From assembly GCA_944391425.1 (NCBI GenBank), contig CALXTO010000002.1, positions 1 through 64,000 on the forward strand: DNA of 64,000 nt. The letters are read 5' to 3'. Position numbers and translations under genes: made by a program. Within the stretch, counting starts at the first letter, position 1. Each line of letters opens with the position of its first letter. Of this stretch, positions 16,632 through 25,140 are shown in pieces. A model generated the notes under the pieces. That model searched no databases and was not told the origin of the DNA. It saw only the letters and a list, made by a program, of their open reading frames with translations. Source of the DNA: an uncultured Alphaproteobacteria bacterium (GTDB taxonomy: Bacteria > Pseudomonadota > Alphaproteobacteria > RF32 > CAG-239).

Positions 16632-17543
16632 CTAGCTCCGGATTTCAATAACGGCTTTTTGCCGCAGATCCTGCAAGAGGCGTTTGGAAAGTCCTTCCAT
16701 TTTTTGATTGGTGAGCAGCGTTTTGATTTCCGCTTCCGTCGGAAGTTCCGGTTTGTCTTTGTCCGGGTTAAAGGTTTTTTGCAGTTTCAGAATGTAGTAA
16801 CCGTCGCCCAATGCGATGGCATCACTGATTTCTCCGGGCTTCATGCTTTTTAGCTTTTGTTCAAGCTTGGGTGCAAGTTTTCCTGAATTGACCCAGCCGA
16901 GGTTGCCGCCGTTGGCCGCGCTCGGGCTCTCGGAAAACTGCATGGCATAAAGCTCAAATCGGGGATCGTTGCGCAAATTGTATACCAGGTCAGACAGGTT
17001 GCGGGCATTTTCTTTTTTAATGAAAATTTCCGAAACGAGATATTTGGGCGTGTTTAGGTCTTTTTTGGCTTCGGCCAGCATATCTTCCACTTCTTTTTGG
17101 GTCGGTGTGCCTTCGGCATAGAATTTTTTGCGGATGAGGCGAATCCATGCCAAGTCTGACTTCATCTGTTCGGCAAATGTTTCCGGGCTGACATTGGCTT
17201 GTTTGAGAACGGTACTCAATTGTCCGAAGGGAATATTGTGGCTTTTTTCAAACTGGCGAAGCTGGCTGTTCACCTCTTCTTCAGTAATAGATATTCCGTT
17301 TTTTTCAGCTTCCTGCAGCTTGATTTTTTCATCGACGGCGGCATTTAAGACTCGCTGCATAATCATTTTTTGCGTTTGTCCGTTGAGGGGAATTTGCGTC
17401 GTCATTAAAAAGGCATTAACGCGGTTTTGGAAATCTTCGCTGGAAATGATTTCGTTGTTGACCAGGGCGACGATTTTCAGCGGGGCGGACCATGCCGGAA
17501 CCGCCGCTGTCAAAAAGGCCAGAAAAACAAGAAATTTTTTCAT
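16632..17543 (-). CDS. surA: Periplasmic chaperone/peptidyl-prolyl isomerase SurA
   Basis: A 303-residue exported protein: signal peptide (KKFLVFLAFLTAAVPAWSA, cleavage near residue 20), an N-terminal SurA chaperone domain, and one PpiC rotamase domain (about residues 165-265; VSEIFIKKENAR, GGNLGWVNSGKL, DGYYILKL). It escorts outer-membrane beta-barrels such as LptD to the Bam complex. ATG 17543 is preceded by AAAGGAAA. Directly downstream of lptD (18 bp). Confidence 0.92.
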   Translation of the reverse strand: MKKFLVFLAFLTAAVPAWSAPLKIVALVNNEIISSEDFQNRVNAFLMTTQIPLNGQTQKMIMQRVLNAAVDEKIKLQEAEKNGISITEEEVNSQLRQFEKSHNIPFGQLSTVLKQANVSPETFAEQMKSDLAWIRLIRKKFYAEGTPTQKEVEDMLAEAKKDLNTPKYLVSEIFIKKENARNLSDLVYNLRNDPRFELYAMQFSESPSAANGGNLGWVNSGKLAPKLEQKLKSMKPGEISDAIALGDGYYILKLQKTFNPDKDKPELPTEAEIKTLLTNQKMEGLSKRLLQDLRQKAVIEIRS

Positions 17544-17561
17544 ATCGTTTCCTTTCAAAAA

Positions 17562-19814
17562 TTATTTTGTTCCCGTCCCGCCCAGCGTTTTCAGGAAGAA
17601 GTTTACGCCGAACTCAAAGTCTCCTTCATAGTTGGGGTCGCTGGAATTATCCTTTTCAATATTGAATATGAGTTTGGTGCATTCGTCTTCATAAGTCAGA
17701 AAACCGCCGTGCTCCAACGAACCGCCGTTGTCCGCCAGATTTTGGCGGTTGTAAATACTGAGCGACCAGTTCTTGGTGAGCATGGTGCTCAGCGAGGTGT
17801 AAAGCTCCTGTCTTTCGTAGCCGTACCAGGAGGCTGTTTCATTGGCTTCAAAATAAATATAGGATAAATACAGTTTTAATATTCGCGGCCCAATGGACGA
17901 GGCCAGTTCGCTGTATCTTATTTTATAATTATCTTTATCTAATTTGAAACGGTAGTTGATGTCAAAATATTCGTTGGGAGAGGCATAGGCGCGTCCGACA
18001 TAGTCCGTAAAATTGCCGTCTTGCCCGTCGGCGTTGGCGAAGCTTTCATCTTTGCTGAATTCGTAGCTTTGTGCCAAGAGAACCGATGTCCGTCCGAAGC
18101 GTTTGCCATAGGAACTCCAGTTTATTCCGTAGCTGACGCGGCTTCCGGTATCGTTGCGGTCATATCCAGAATAACGATCCAAGTTTAAGATGTTGGTATC
18201 GTTTAATTCTACGTCCTGACTGTCTTCGTTGGGAATTTTTTCCGGTTTATTGCTTTGGTTGGGCGATACGGCGGCAACGATGATCGGTTCGATAATCTGG
18301 CTGCTGTCTTCGGTTGCGCGGATAAACGGCAGGCGCCATTCCAAACCAACCTGCGGGAATACGCGGCCGACGGCGCCGCTGTAAGCCGGATCATCTTCGT
18401 AAACGTAATTGTCGACATAGTATAAATCTGATTTTACCGAAGCGACCATTTTGTATTTTTCACCGTAAGGGCTGGTATAAGGCAGGTTCCAAGAGTTGAT
18501 CATGGTGGCGCGCTGGGCTGAGTTGTCTTCTTCGTGAAAAACGGAAGCGAGGCTCAGTGTCGTTTTGCTGTAAGCTCCATAGCGGTCGGGGTCACTGATG
18601 TTTTCGTAGCTGAACAACGGCAGAACTGTCGGACTGTCGGCATGACGCAGATCATAACTTAATATCGTATAGTAATAAGCTTCCAAAGCGGCGTAATTGC
18701 GGTTGTCGAATCCCTGCAGGCTGGCTCTTGACGTCAGCCAGGCATCGTCTTTGTTGGGGAGAGATAAATCTTTGAGGAAAGCCGTGTCAGAAGCGTAGTT
18801 GATGTCCGTGTCGGCAACCCAGTAGTCGTTTATTTCATAACGACCGTAAGCAAAGATGTTGCCGCGGTTTTCCTTTGTGTCCTTATCACGCAGAAAAGTT
18901 CCGCTGGCGGTTACTTCTCCCCGATAAAAGTATTTGTTGTAAGCCGCACTGTAGGCGATGCCTTTGTCGCTGCTGATGATGGGATTGAACAAAATATCTT
19001 CGTTATCTGAGATGCTCCAAAAATACTTTGGCTGAATTGAAGCGCCCAAATAAGAGTTGGAGCTGATGCTCGGAAAGAGAAAACCGGAACGGCGTTTAAC
19101 GGTTGGATCCGGATGCGATAAAAACGGTGTATAGAACACCGGCATGCCTTTGACTTCGATGGTGGCATTTTGGTAATTGACATCTTTGCTCTCGGCGTCA
19201 TGTTCAACTTTACGCGCTTTGATTTGCCACAAAGGATCCTGATTGCGGCAAACGTCGCAAGGCGTGTAAACGGCATAAGTCATCGTTTTTTTGTCTTTGT
19301 CGCCGCGGCGGAAAGTGCTGGCGGCAATGCGGGACTTGTCGGCCAAGAGGACTTTGATGTTTTTCATTTCGCCTTTGGTCATTTTGTCAGTTAATTCCGC
19401 ATAGTCGGAAAAAACGACGTTGCCATCCTCTTCCACCAGAACGACATCGCCGACAGCGGTCACCGTGTCTTCTTTTTGATTGTAAATGACTTTATCTGCT
19501 TTGACGGTCAGGTTGTTGCGGATGATTTCGACATTGCCGGTGGCGGTAATCAAACTGAGTTCCTGATTATTCTCAACTTCGTCGGCGCTGAAGTAAATTT
19601 CCGGATTGTCGGGATCTTTGCTCGGTTTAGGCGTAAAGACATCGGTAAGGTTGAGCTTGGGGTCTATTTTGGCCGGCGAATCGGAAACGGTTTCGGAAAC
19701 GGTGGCACGCGTATCCGGCGTTACAACACTGTTTGATGCCTGAGCAACCGGTGTGCTTAATAAAACGGCACCGGACAAAATACAGAATTTGGAAAAGACG
19801 GAGCTGTCAGGCAT
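17562..19814 (-). CDS. lptD: LPS-assembly outer-membrane protein LptD
   Basis: A 750-residue outer-membrane beta-barrel that, with LptE, inserts LPS into the outer leaflet. The start at 19814 gives a signal peptide (MPDSSVFSKFCILSGAVLLS, cleavage after AQA). The periplasmic OstA/LptA-like domain follows (ADEVENNQELSLITATGNVE, then VTAVGDVVLVEEDGNVV), then the LptD barrel, which includes the conserved PCDVCRNQDPLWQIKA segment with a CxxC. The start overlaps the lptF stop by 8 nt. The open frame extends 107 codons upstream within lptF but is not credible there. Confidence 0.95.
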   Translation of the reverse strand: MPDSSVFSKFCILSGAVLLSTPVAQASNSVVTPDTRATVSETVSDSPAKIDPKLNLTDVFTPKPSKDPDNPEIYFSADEVENNQELSLITATGNVEIIRNNLTVKADKVIYNQKEDTVTAVGDVVLVEEDGNVVFSDYAELTDKMTKGEMKNIKVLLADKSRIAASTFRRGDKDKKTMTYAVYTPCDVCRNQDPLWQIKARKVEHDAESKDVNYQNATIEVKGMPVFYTPFLSHPDPTVKRRSGFLFPSISSNSYLGASIQPKYFWSISDNEDILFNPIISSDKGIAYSAAYNKYFYRGEVTASGTFLRDKDTKENRGNIFAYGRYEINDYWVADTDINYASDTAFLKDLSLPNKDDAWLTSRASLQGFDNRNYAALEAYYYTILSYDLRHADSPTVLPLFSYENISDPDRYGAYSKTTLSLASVFHEEDNSAQRATMINSWNLPYTSPYGEKYKMVASVKSDLYYVDNYVYEDDPAYSGAVGRVFPQVGLEWRLPFIRATEDSSQIIEPIIVAAVSPNQSNKPEKIPNEDSQDVELNDTNILNLDRYSGYDRNDTGSRVSYGINWSSYGKRFGRTSVLLAQSYEFSKDESFANADGQDGNFTDYVGRAYASPNEYFDINYRFKLDKDNYKIRYSELASSIGPRILKLYLSYIYFEANETASWYGYERQELYTSLSTMLTKNWSLSIYNRQNLADNGGSLEHGGFLTYEDECTKLIFNIEKDNSSDPNYEGDFEFGVNFFLKTLGGTGTK

Positions 19815-20946
19815 TAAGGTCTCCGTTTGCAAAAAACGGCGCTTTCTTTTTCTTTTGGAAAAAAGAAGGATTGTAAAAGCGCAACAGAAAAAGGCAGCAG
19901 GCAAAGGGCAGGAAAACGTTGAGATACATTGCGGCCAGCCACCCCAGATTTTTGGCGGCCAGGTTTCCGAATGACAGATCCAGGGCTTGAATGATAACCA
20001 TGGCGCCGACGGAAAGGGAAACAATCTTAATCTGTCCCCGGCGGTTAAAGTTTCCGACAAGAAGCCCTGTGCAGGCCATAAGGGCATAAACGATGTTGAG
20101 CAGGGGCGTTGTAATTCTTTTGTTGCCCTCAACAATCCAACGGCGGACTTCTTTGGGAGACAACGAAGGATCTGAGGCTGCGTTGAATAATTCGGAAAGA
20201 GATTTTTCGCGTACGCCGGCTTCTTTGCGCGCTTTGCTTTCTTTAGCGCCGAAATCTACCGAATATCTTTCAAACGAAACGGAACTGAATTGGTGGTTCT
20301 GTTTATTAAGCTGCTGTCTGGTACCGTGAATTAAAATGATTCTCGGGCCTTTTTCTGTCTGGATAATCCGTCCCAGTTCCGCAGACAGAGTTGATTTGTT
20401 TTGAGGGTCGCGTTCGTCGTTAATCAGGATTCCGCCGACGGCGCCGTCCGGTTCATGTGTTGTAATAAAAACCGTAAGGTTGGGCTGCAGGGTTGTAAAT
20501 TCGCCTTCCCGGAACATCAGGTGCGAAACGTCGTTTTTTATCCGCCATTCCAAGTCATTGAACTGGTTTTCGGCGTAAGGGATGACGATGTTCATAACAT
20601 AAACGTTGAGCAGTGCCAGAACGATGCCGAAAAAAAGCGTGGGTTTGGCGTTTTGCCAGGGGCTGATTCCGGCCGCTTTCATAACGACCAGTTCCCGGTC
20701 CGAGAGCATACGGTTATAAACAAACAAAATGGCGGCAAACAACGATATTGGTGAGAGCAAGGTAAAAATGCGCGGCATGAGCAAAGACGTCAGCTCGATA
20801 AAAATGCCGACGGATATGCCTTTGTTGGTAATAAGGTCGATAAATCGCAGGGATTGCGTAAGCCAGATGATGGACATAAGCGAAAAGGCGACCAGCAAAA
20901 AACCGACCAAAATTTGTTTGGTTATATAGATGTTTAGTTTTTTCAT
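19807..20946 (-). CDS. lptF: LPS export permease LptF
   Basis: A 379-residue inner-membrane permease of the LptB2FG transporter. Three N-terminal helices, a periplasmic beta-jellyroll region (about residues 130-250) and three C-terminal helices are visible, plus the coupling-helix region MLSDRELVVMKAAGISPW. It begins MKKLNIYITKQI at 20946. It is called LptF rather than LptG because the clear LptG lies at the right end of the window; the two, normally adjacent, are about 42 kb apart. Confidence 0.9.
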   Translation of the reverse strand: MKKLNIYITKQILVGFLLVAFSLMSIIWLTQSLRFIDLITNKGISVGIFIELTSLLMPRIFTLLSPISLFAAILFVYNRMLSDRELVVMKAAGISPWQNAKPTLFFGIVLALLNVYVMNIVIPYAENQFNDLEWRIKNDVSHLMFREGEFTTLQPNLTVFITTHEPDGAVGGILINDERDPQNKSTLSAELGRIIQTEKGPRIILIHGTRQQLNKQNHQFSSVSFERYSVDFGAKESKARKEAGVREKSLSELFNAASDPSLSPKEVRRWIVEGNKRITTPLLNIVYALMACTGLLVGNFNRRGQIKIVSLSVGAMVIIQALDLSFGNLAAKNLGWLAAMYLNVFLPFACCLFLLRFYNPSFFQKKKKAPFFANGDLNA

Positions 20947-21061
20947 GCCGATGATTATAATCAAAATATCAGATTAAGAAACAAAATTATTCATAATATT
21001 ATAAAAAAAATATAAAATTTTGCTTAAAAATATAAAATCTGGGGGCGCAAAAAGAATCTGC

Positions 21062-21090
21062 TTGAACCGCCGTTTTTTTCTTTATATGAT
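21062..21090 (+). promoter_or_regulatory. Predicted sigma70-type promoter of the hydrogenase operon
   Basis: TTGAAC at 21062-21067, a 17-bp spacer and TATGAT at 21085-21090. Transcription would start near 21097, followed by AAGGAG (21121-21126) and ATG 21133. I see no obvious FNR-type palindrome (TTGAT-N4-ATCAA) around it. Confidence 0.6.
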
Positions 21091-21132
21091 TTAGGCATAG
21101 AAAATTACGAACAAAAAAGCAAGGAGATTTTT

Positions 21133-21612
21133 ATGGAAGGCAACTCTACAGCCTCGCAGGTTGCGGCGAAATGGCGCAAAAAACGCGGCTCTCTGATTAT
21201 GGCTCTGCACGAAATTCAAGGCGTCAAAGGGTTTGTTCCCTGGGAAGACGCCATGGACATCGCGGCGGAAATGGATATTCCGCTGGCAAGGATTTATGAA
21301 GTTTTGACATTCTATAACTTTTTTAAATTGGATGCGCCCGGGAAAGCCGTTATTTCGGTTTGTACCGGAACGGCCTGTTACCTTAAGGGAAATGACAAAG
21401 TCCTGGAGGAGTTTAAAAAAGAGCTTGGCATCGGCGAGGGCGAAAGCACGGAAGACAAGATGTTTCATTTGCAAAGCGTGCGTTGCGTCGGCTGCTGCGG
21501 TCTGGCTCCGGTTTGCGTGGTTAACGGCAAGACCTACGGCCGCGTAACACCCAACGATGTCCGGAACATTCTGGACGAATGGCGCAAAAAACTTAGCGAG
21601 GACGAGGAGTAG
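21133..21612 (+). CDS. hydC: NADH-linked [FeFe]-hydrogenase, NuoE-like [2Fe-2S] subunit
   Basis: A 159-residue thioredoxin-like ferredoxin of the NuoE/HndA/HydC family. The four cluster ligands are in CTGTACYLKG (C-x4-C) and CVGCCGLAP (C-x3-C, first and fourth positions). The N-terminal helical bundle GFVPWEDAMDIAAEMDIP is family typical. It passes electrons between the flavin subunit and the hydrogenase. First gene of a three-gene operon with HydB and HydA; no complex I membrane subunit is nearby, so NuoE of respiratory complex I is excluded. Confidence 0.93.
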   Translation: MEGNSTASQVAAKWRKKRGSLIMALHEIQGVKGFVPWEDAMDIAAEMDIPLARIYEVLTFYNFFKLDAPGKAVISVCTGTACYLKGNDKVLEEFKKELGIGEGESTEDKMFHLQSVRCVGCCGLAPVCVVNGKTYGRVTPNDVRNILDEWRKKLSEDEE

Positions 21613-21616
21613 GACG

Positions 21617-23311
21617 ATGGCCGAGACAGATTTGGACAAGAGATTTGACATTCATGAAATTGCCAAAACCAAAAAAGCGGAAATGGATAGTTTTGCCTGC
21701 AGTATTTATTGCTGCCATTCAACTGGCTGCAAGTCTTCCGGCAGCGATGATATTATTACGCTGATCAAAGAGGCAATTGCTGCCCACGGTATTGAGGACA
21801 AAGTCCGGGTTGTGGCGACCGGTTGTATGGGGTTGTGCGCCCAGGGGCCGCTTATCCGGGTAGAAATCAAAGGTCAGAAAGATGTTTTATATAAACGGGT
21901 TGAACCGCTCATCGGGCGCCTGATTATTACCGAACATGTCGTTCCTGCCCTGCGGTTGCCGGAAGGTGAAGTGTTTGAAATTCCCGAGTTTTTGGCGCAA
22001 CATGTGTTATCTTTGGAGCTGCCTTTCTTTACCAAACAAGAGAAAGTGGTTTTACGTGATGCCGGGCACATGGACCCCGAAGATATTCAGGAATATATCG
22101 CCCGCGGCGGATATCTGGCTCTGGAGAAGGTTCTTAAAACGATGAAGCCGGAAGAGGTGGTCGAGGAAATCAAAAAATCCGGTCTGCGCGGCCGGGGCGG
22201 CGGCGGATTTTCAACCGGGATGAAATGGGAACTGGCTTCCAAAGTGCCTACCGTTGACGAAAAATTCATTATCTGCAACGGCGATGAGGGCGATCCGGGC
22301 GCGTATATGGATCGCAGTATTTTGGAAGGCGATCCGCATTCGGTGATTGAGGGAATGATGATTGCCGCTTATGCGATCGGTGCGACATCCGGTTGGTTTT
22401 ATGTGCGGGCAGAATATCCGCTGGCGGTTGAACGTTTGGAAAAGGCCATCAAGGCCTGTAAAAAGACCCGTCTGCTCGGCAACAACATCATGGGGACGGA
22501 TTTCAGTTTTAATATTGAAGTGCGTTTGGGTGCCGGCGCTTTTGTCTGCGGCGAAGAAACGGCTTTAATTCATTCGATTGAGGGCAAACGCGGAACGCCG
22601 CGTCCGCGCCCGCCGTATCCGACCAACAAGGGGCTGTGGGACAAGCCGTCCTGTGTCAACAATGTGGAAACTCTGGGCAATATCCCCAAGATTATTTTGA
22701 AAGGTGCCGACTGGTTTGCTTCTTTTGGAACGGAAACATCCAAAGGAACCAAAGTTTTTGCCCTGACCGGACAAGTTGAACACTCAGGGTTGATTGAGGT
22801 GCCGATGGGAACGACCATTAACGAGATTGTCAATGAAATTGGCGGTGGCGTGCCTAACGGCAAAAAACTGAAAGCAGTGCAGACGGGAGGTCCCTCCGGC
22901 GGCGTTATTCCGGCAGAAAACATGGATTTGCCGGTATGCTACGAAGAGCTGAAAAAAGTCGGTTCGATTATGGGCTCCGGCGGTATGATCGTTATGGACG
23001 ACTCTTCCAATATGGTCAATATCGCCAATTTTTACCTTGATTTTACGGTTGACGAATCGTGCGGAAAATGCGCACCCTGCCGTATCGGCGGAAAGCAGAT
23101 GCTGCTGCTTTTGGAGAAGATCAACAAGGGAAAAGGAACAAAGCAGGATCTGGCGGATTTAAAACGAATCGCTCTGGCCATGCAAAAAGCGTCTTTATGC
23201 GGTTTGGGACAAACGGCTCCGAATCCGGTTCTTTCTACGCTGCGTTTCTTTGAAAACGAATATTGGGAAAAACTTATTGATAAACCGTCAGCTTCCGGGG
23301 AGGCAAAATAA
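21617..23311 (+). CDS. hydB: NADH-linked [FeFe]-hydrogenase, NuoF-like flavin subunit
   Basis: A 564-residue protein. Residues 25-105 are a thioredoxin-like [2Fe-2S] domain (CCHSTGC, GCMGLCAQGP). Residues about 150-480 are the NuoF FMN/NADH domain (RGRGGGGFSTGMKW at 191-204, NGDEGDPGAYMDR, GAFVCGEETALIHSIEG) with an SLBB region, then the [4Fe-4S] domain (CGKCAPCRIGGKQM and CGLGQTAPNP). The protein ends about 30 residues after this, lacking the extra C-terminal two-cluster ferredoxin domain of Thermotoga-type electron-bifurcating HydB. ATG 21617 lies 4 bp after hydC; the stop overlaps the hydA start by one base. Confidence 0.93.
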   Translation: MAETDLDKRFDIHEIAKTKKAEMDSFACSIYCCHSTGCKSSGSDDIITLIKEAIAAHGIEDKVRVVATGCMGLCAQGPLIRVEIKGQKDVLYKRVEPLIGRLIITEHVVPALRLPEGEVFEIPEFLAQHVLSLELPFFTKQEKVVLRDAGHMDPEDIQEYIARGGYLALEKVLKTMKPEEVVEEIKKSGLRGRGGGGFSTGMKWELASKVPTVDEKFIICNGDEGDPGAYMDRSILEGDPHSVIEGMMIAAYAIGATSGWFYVRAEYPLAVERLEKAIKACKKTRLLGNNIMGTDFSFNIEVRLGAGAFVCGEETALIHSIEGKRGTPRPRPPYPTNKGLWDKPSCVNNVETLGNIPKIILKGADWFASFGTETSKGTKVFALTGQVEHSGLIEVPMGTTINEIVNEIGGGVPNGKKLKAVQTGGPSGGVIPAENMDLPVCYEELKKVGSIMGSGGMIVMDDSSNMVNIANFYLDFTVDESCGKCAPCRIGGKQMLLLLEKINKGKGTKQDLADLKRIALAMQKASLCGLGQTAPNPVLSTLRFFENEYWEKLIDKPSASGEAK

Positions 23312-25086
23312 TGGTGAACTTGAAAATTGATAATTTTGATGTCAGCGTACCGGAAGGAACCAGCATTTTGGAAGCTGCCCGTCAGGCGCAGATTGACATT
23401 CCGACGCTTTGCAAACATCCGGACGTGGATCCGACGGCAGGTTGCGGCATGTGTATCGTCAAAGTCAACGGCCGGGTAATGCGTTCGTGTTGTACGCCGG
23501 TGGCCGAGGGAATGGAAGTTATTACGGGCGATGCGGAGATTGTTTCGGTGCGTCGTACGGTACTGGAACTGATTTTGAGCAATCATCCGAACGAATGTCT
23601 GACTTGTATTCGTTCCGGACACTGCGAATTGCAGGATATGGCAAATACGTTCGGAATAGCAACTTCTCATCTGCCAAGCCTGAATAAAAAAGCTGAACTG
23701 GATGATTCAACGCATTCGATTGTGTTGGATGCGTCCAAATGCATTGTGTGCGGTCGTTGTGTTGAAGTTTGTCAGAATCAGCAGAATGTATGGGCTTTGA
23801 GCTATCTGAACCGCGGTTTGGCCACTAAAATTACGGCAGCCGGCGGCATTAAGCTGGCAGACAGTCCCTGTATCAAATGCGGGCAGTGTTCCGCGCATTG
23901 TCCGACGGGGGCTATTGTTGAATATGACGAGACGCAAAAAGTTTGGGAAATGTTGCGTGATCCGGATTTGGTTACGGTTGTTCAGATTGCGCCGGCCGTC
24001 CGGGTGGCCATCGGTGAAGAATTCGGTTATGATTTCGGCGAAAACCTGACCGGAAAAACTTATGCCGCTTTGCGCCGTCTCGGTTTTGACAGGGTTTTTG
24101 ACACCAATTTCGGTGCCGATTTGACGATTATCGAAGAGGCGACCGAGTTTGTCGAAAGGTTTACCAAACGTCCGGAAAGCCTGCCGATGTTTACGTCCTG
24201 CTGTCCGGCCTGGGTTGATATGCTGGAAAAATATCATCATGACATGATTCCCAATTTCTCAACCTGTAAGTCGCCACAATCAATGGTCGGTGCACTGGCA
24301 AAAACCTATTATGCGGAGAAAATGGCAATTAACCCTGAAAAAATCCGCGTGATTTCGGTTATGCCCTGCACGGCTAAAAAATGGGAAATTGTTCGCAGCA
24401 AAGATATGAGTTCTTCTGGATATCAGGATGTGGATGTGTCGCTGACGACCCGTGAACTGTGCCGGATGATTAAACAGGCCGGAATTGATTTCCGCCGTTT
24501 GCCTGAAGAAGAGGCCGACAGCCCGTTGGGCGAATATTCCGGTGCGGGAACCATTTTCGGCGTAACCGGCGGGGTGATGACGGCTGCTTTGCGCACGGCA
24601 TATTTTTATATTACCGGCGAAGAGCTCGGAGAAGTCAACTTCAAAGGAATCGAAGGATTGGAAGGCGTTAAGGAAGCTGAAGTCGACATTAAGGGAACCA
24701 AAGTCCGGATTGCTGTGGCTCACGGTTGCGGTAATGTGGAAAAGGTTTTGGATAAAATCCGCACGGCCCGCGAAAACGGTGAGGAAACGCCTTATCATTT
24801 CGTTGAGGTGATGGCTTGCCGCGGAGGCTGCATTTCCGGCGGCGGACAGCCGCGCGTTATGATGCCCGGGCAGCCCAAGCCGCGCGGCATTACCGACGAT
24901 ATTCGTCAAAAGCGCGCGCAAGGCCTGATGAATGAGGATTTACAGGCCAAGAACCGTTTGTCGCATCATAACGAATCGGTTAAAACCTTGTATAAGGAAT
25001 ATTTGGGGCAGGCGGGGTCAGAAAAAGCCCATCATCTTTTGCATACGCATTATGTGGCCAGGCCGAAATATGATAAGAAAGCCTAA
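23311..25086 (+). CDS. hydA: [FeFe]-hydrogenase catalytic subunit
   Basis: A 591-residue hydrogenase. In order: [2Fe-2S] domain (Cys34, 45, 48, 60), His-Cys3 [4Fe-4S] (His92, Cys96, 99, 105), two [4Fe-4S] clusters (Cys144/147/150/154 region and Cys187/190/193/197 region), then the H-cluster domain with all three signatures: L1 FTSCCPAWV (Cys297-298), L2 MPCTAKKWE (Cys353), L3 EVMACRGGCISGGGQP (Cys503 and 507). A small-subunit-like C-terminal domain closes it. It should evolve H2 from NADH (with or without ferredoxin) through HydB and HydC. The maturases HydE, HydF and HydG are not in this window. Confidence 0.97.
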   Translation: MVNLKIDNFDVSVPEGTSILEAARQAQIDIPTLCKHPDVDPTAGCGMCIVKVNGRVMRSCCTPVAEGMEVITGDAEIVSVRRTVLELILSNHPNECLTCIRSGHCELQDMANTFGIATSHLPSLNKKAELDDSTHSIVLDASKCIVCGRCVEVCQNQQNVWALSYLNRGLATKITAAGGIKLADSPCIKCGQCSAHCPTGAIVEYDETQKVWEMLRDPDLVTVVQIAPAVRVAIGEEFGYDFGENLTGKTYAALRRLGFDRVFDTNFGADLTIIEEATEFVERFTKRPESLPMFTSCCPAWVDMLEKYHHDMIPNFSTCKSPQSMVGALAKTYYAEKMAINPEKIRVISVMPCTAKKWEIVRSKDMSSSGYQDVDVSLTTRELCRMIKQAGIDFRRLPEEEADSPLGEYSGAGTIFGVTGGVMTAALRTAYFYITGEELGEVNFKGIEGLEGVKEAEVDIKGTKVRIAVAHGCGNVEKVLDKIRTARENGEETPYHFVEVMACRGGCISGGGQPRVMMPGQPKPRGITDDIRQKRAQGLMNEDLQAKNRLSHHNESVKTLYKEYLGQAGSEKAHHLLHTHYVARPKYDKKA

Positions 25087-25099
25087 ACGCGCAAATAAA

Positions 25100-25127
25100 A
25101 AAGCAGAGCATATGCTCTGCTTTTTTT
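25100..25127 (+). terminator. Rho-independent terminator after hydA
   Basis: A hairpin with arms AAGCAGAGCA / TGCTCTGCTT, followed by seven T residues, 14 bp after the hydA stop. The A-run on the left would let it also serve the convergent gene ending at 25141. Confidence 0.88.
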
Positions 25128-25140
25128 GATGAACTGGCGC

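Noticed and set aside
21133-23311. NuoE/NuoF of respiratory complex I
   Set aside because: The next gene is an [FeFe]-hydrogenase and no other nuo gene is present; the fused thioredoxin-like N terminus of HydB fits hydrogenases.
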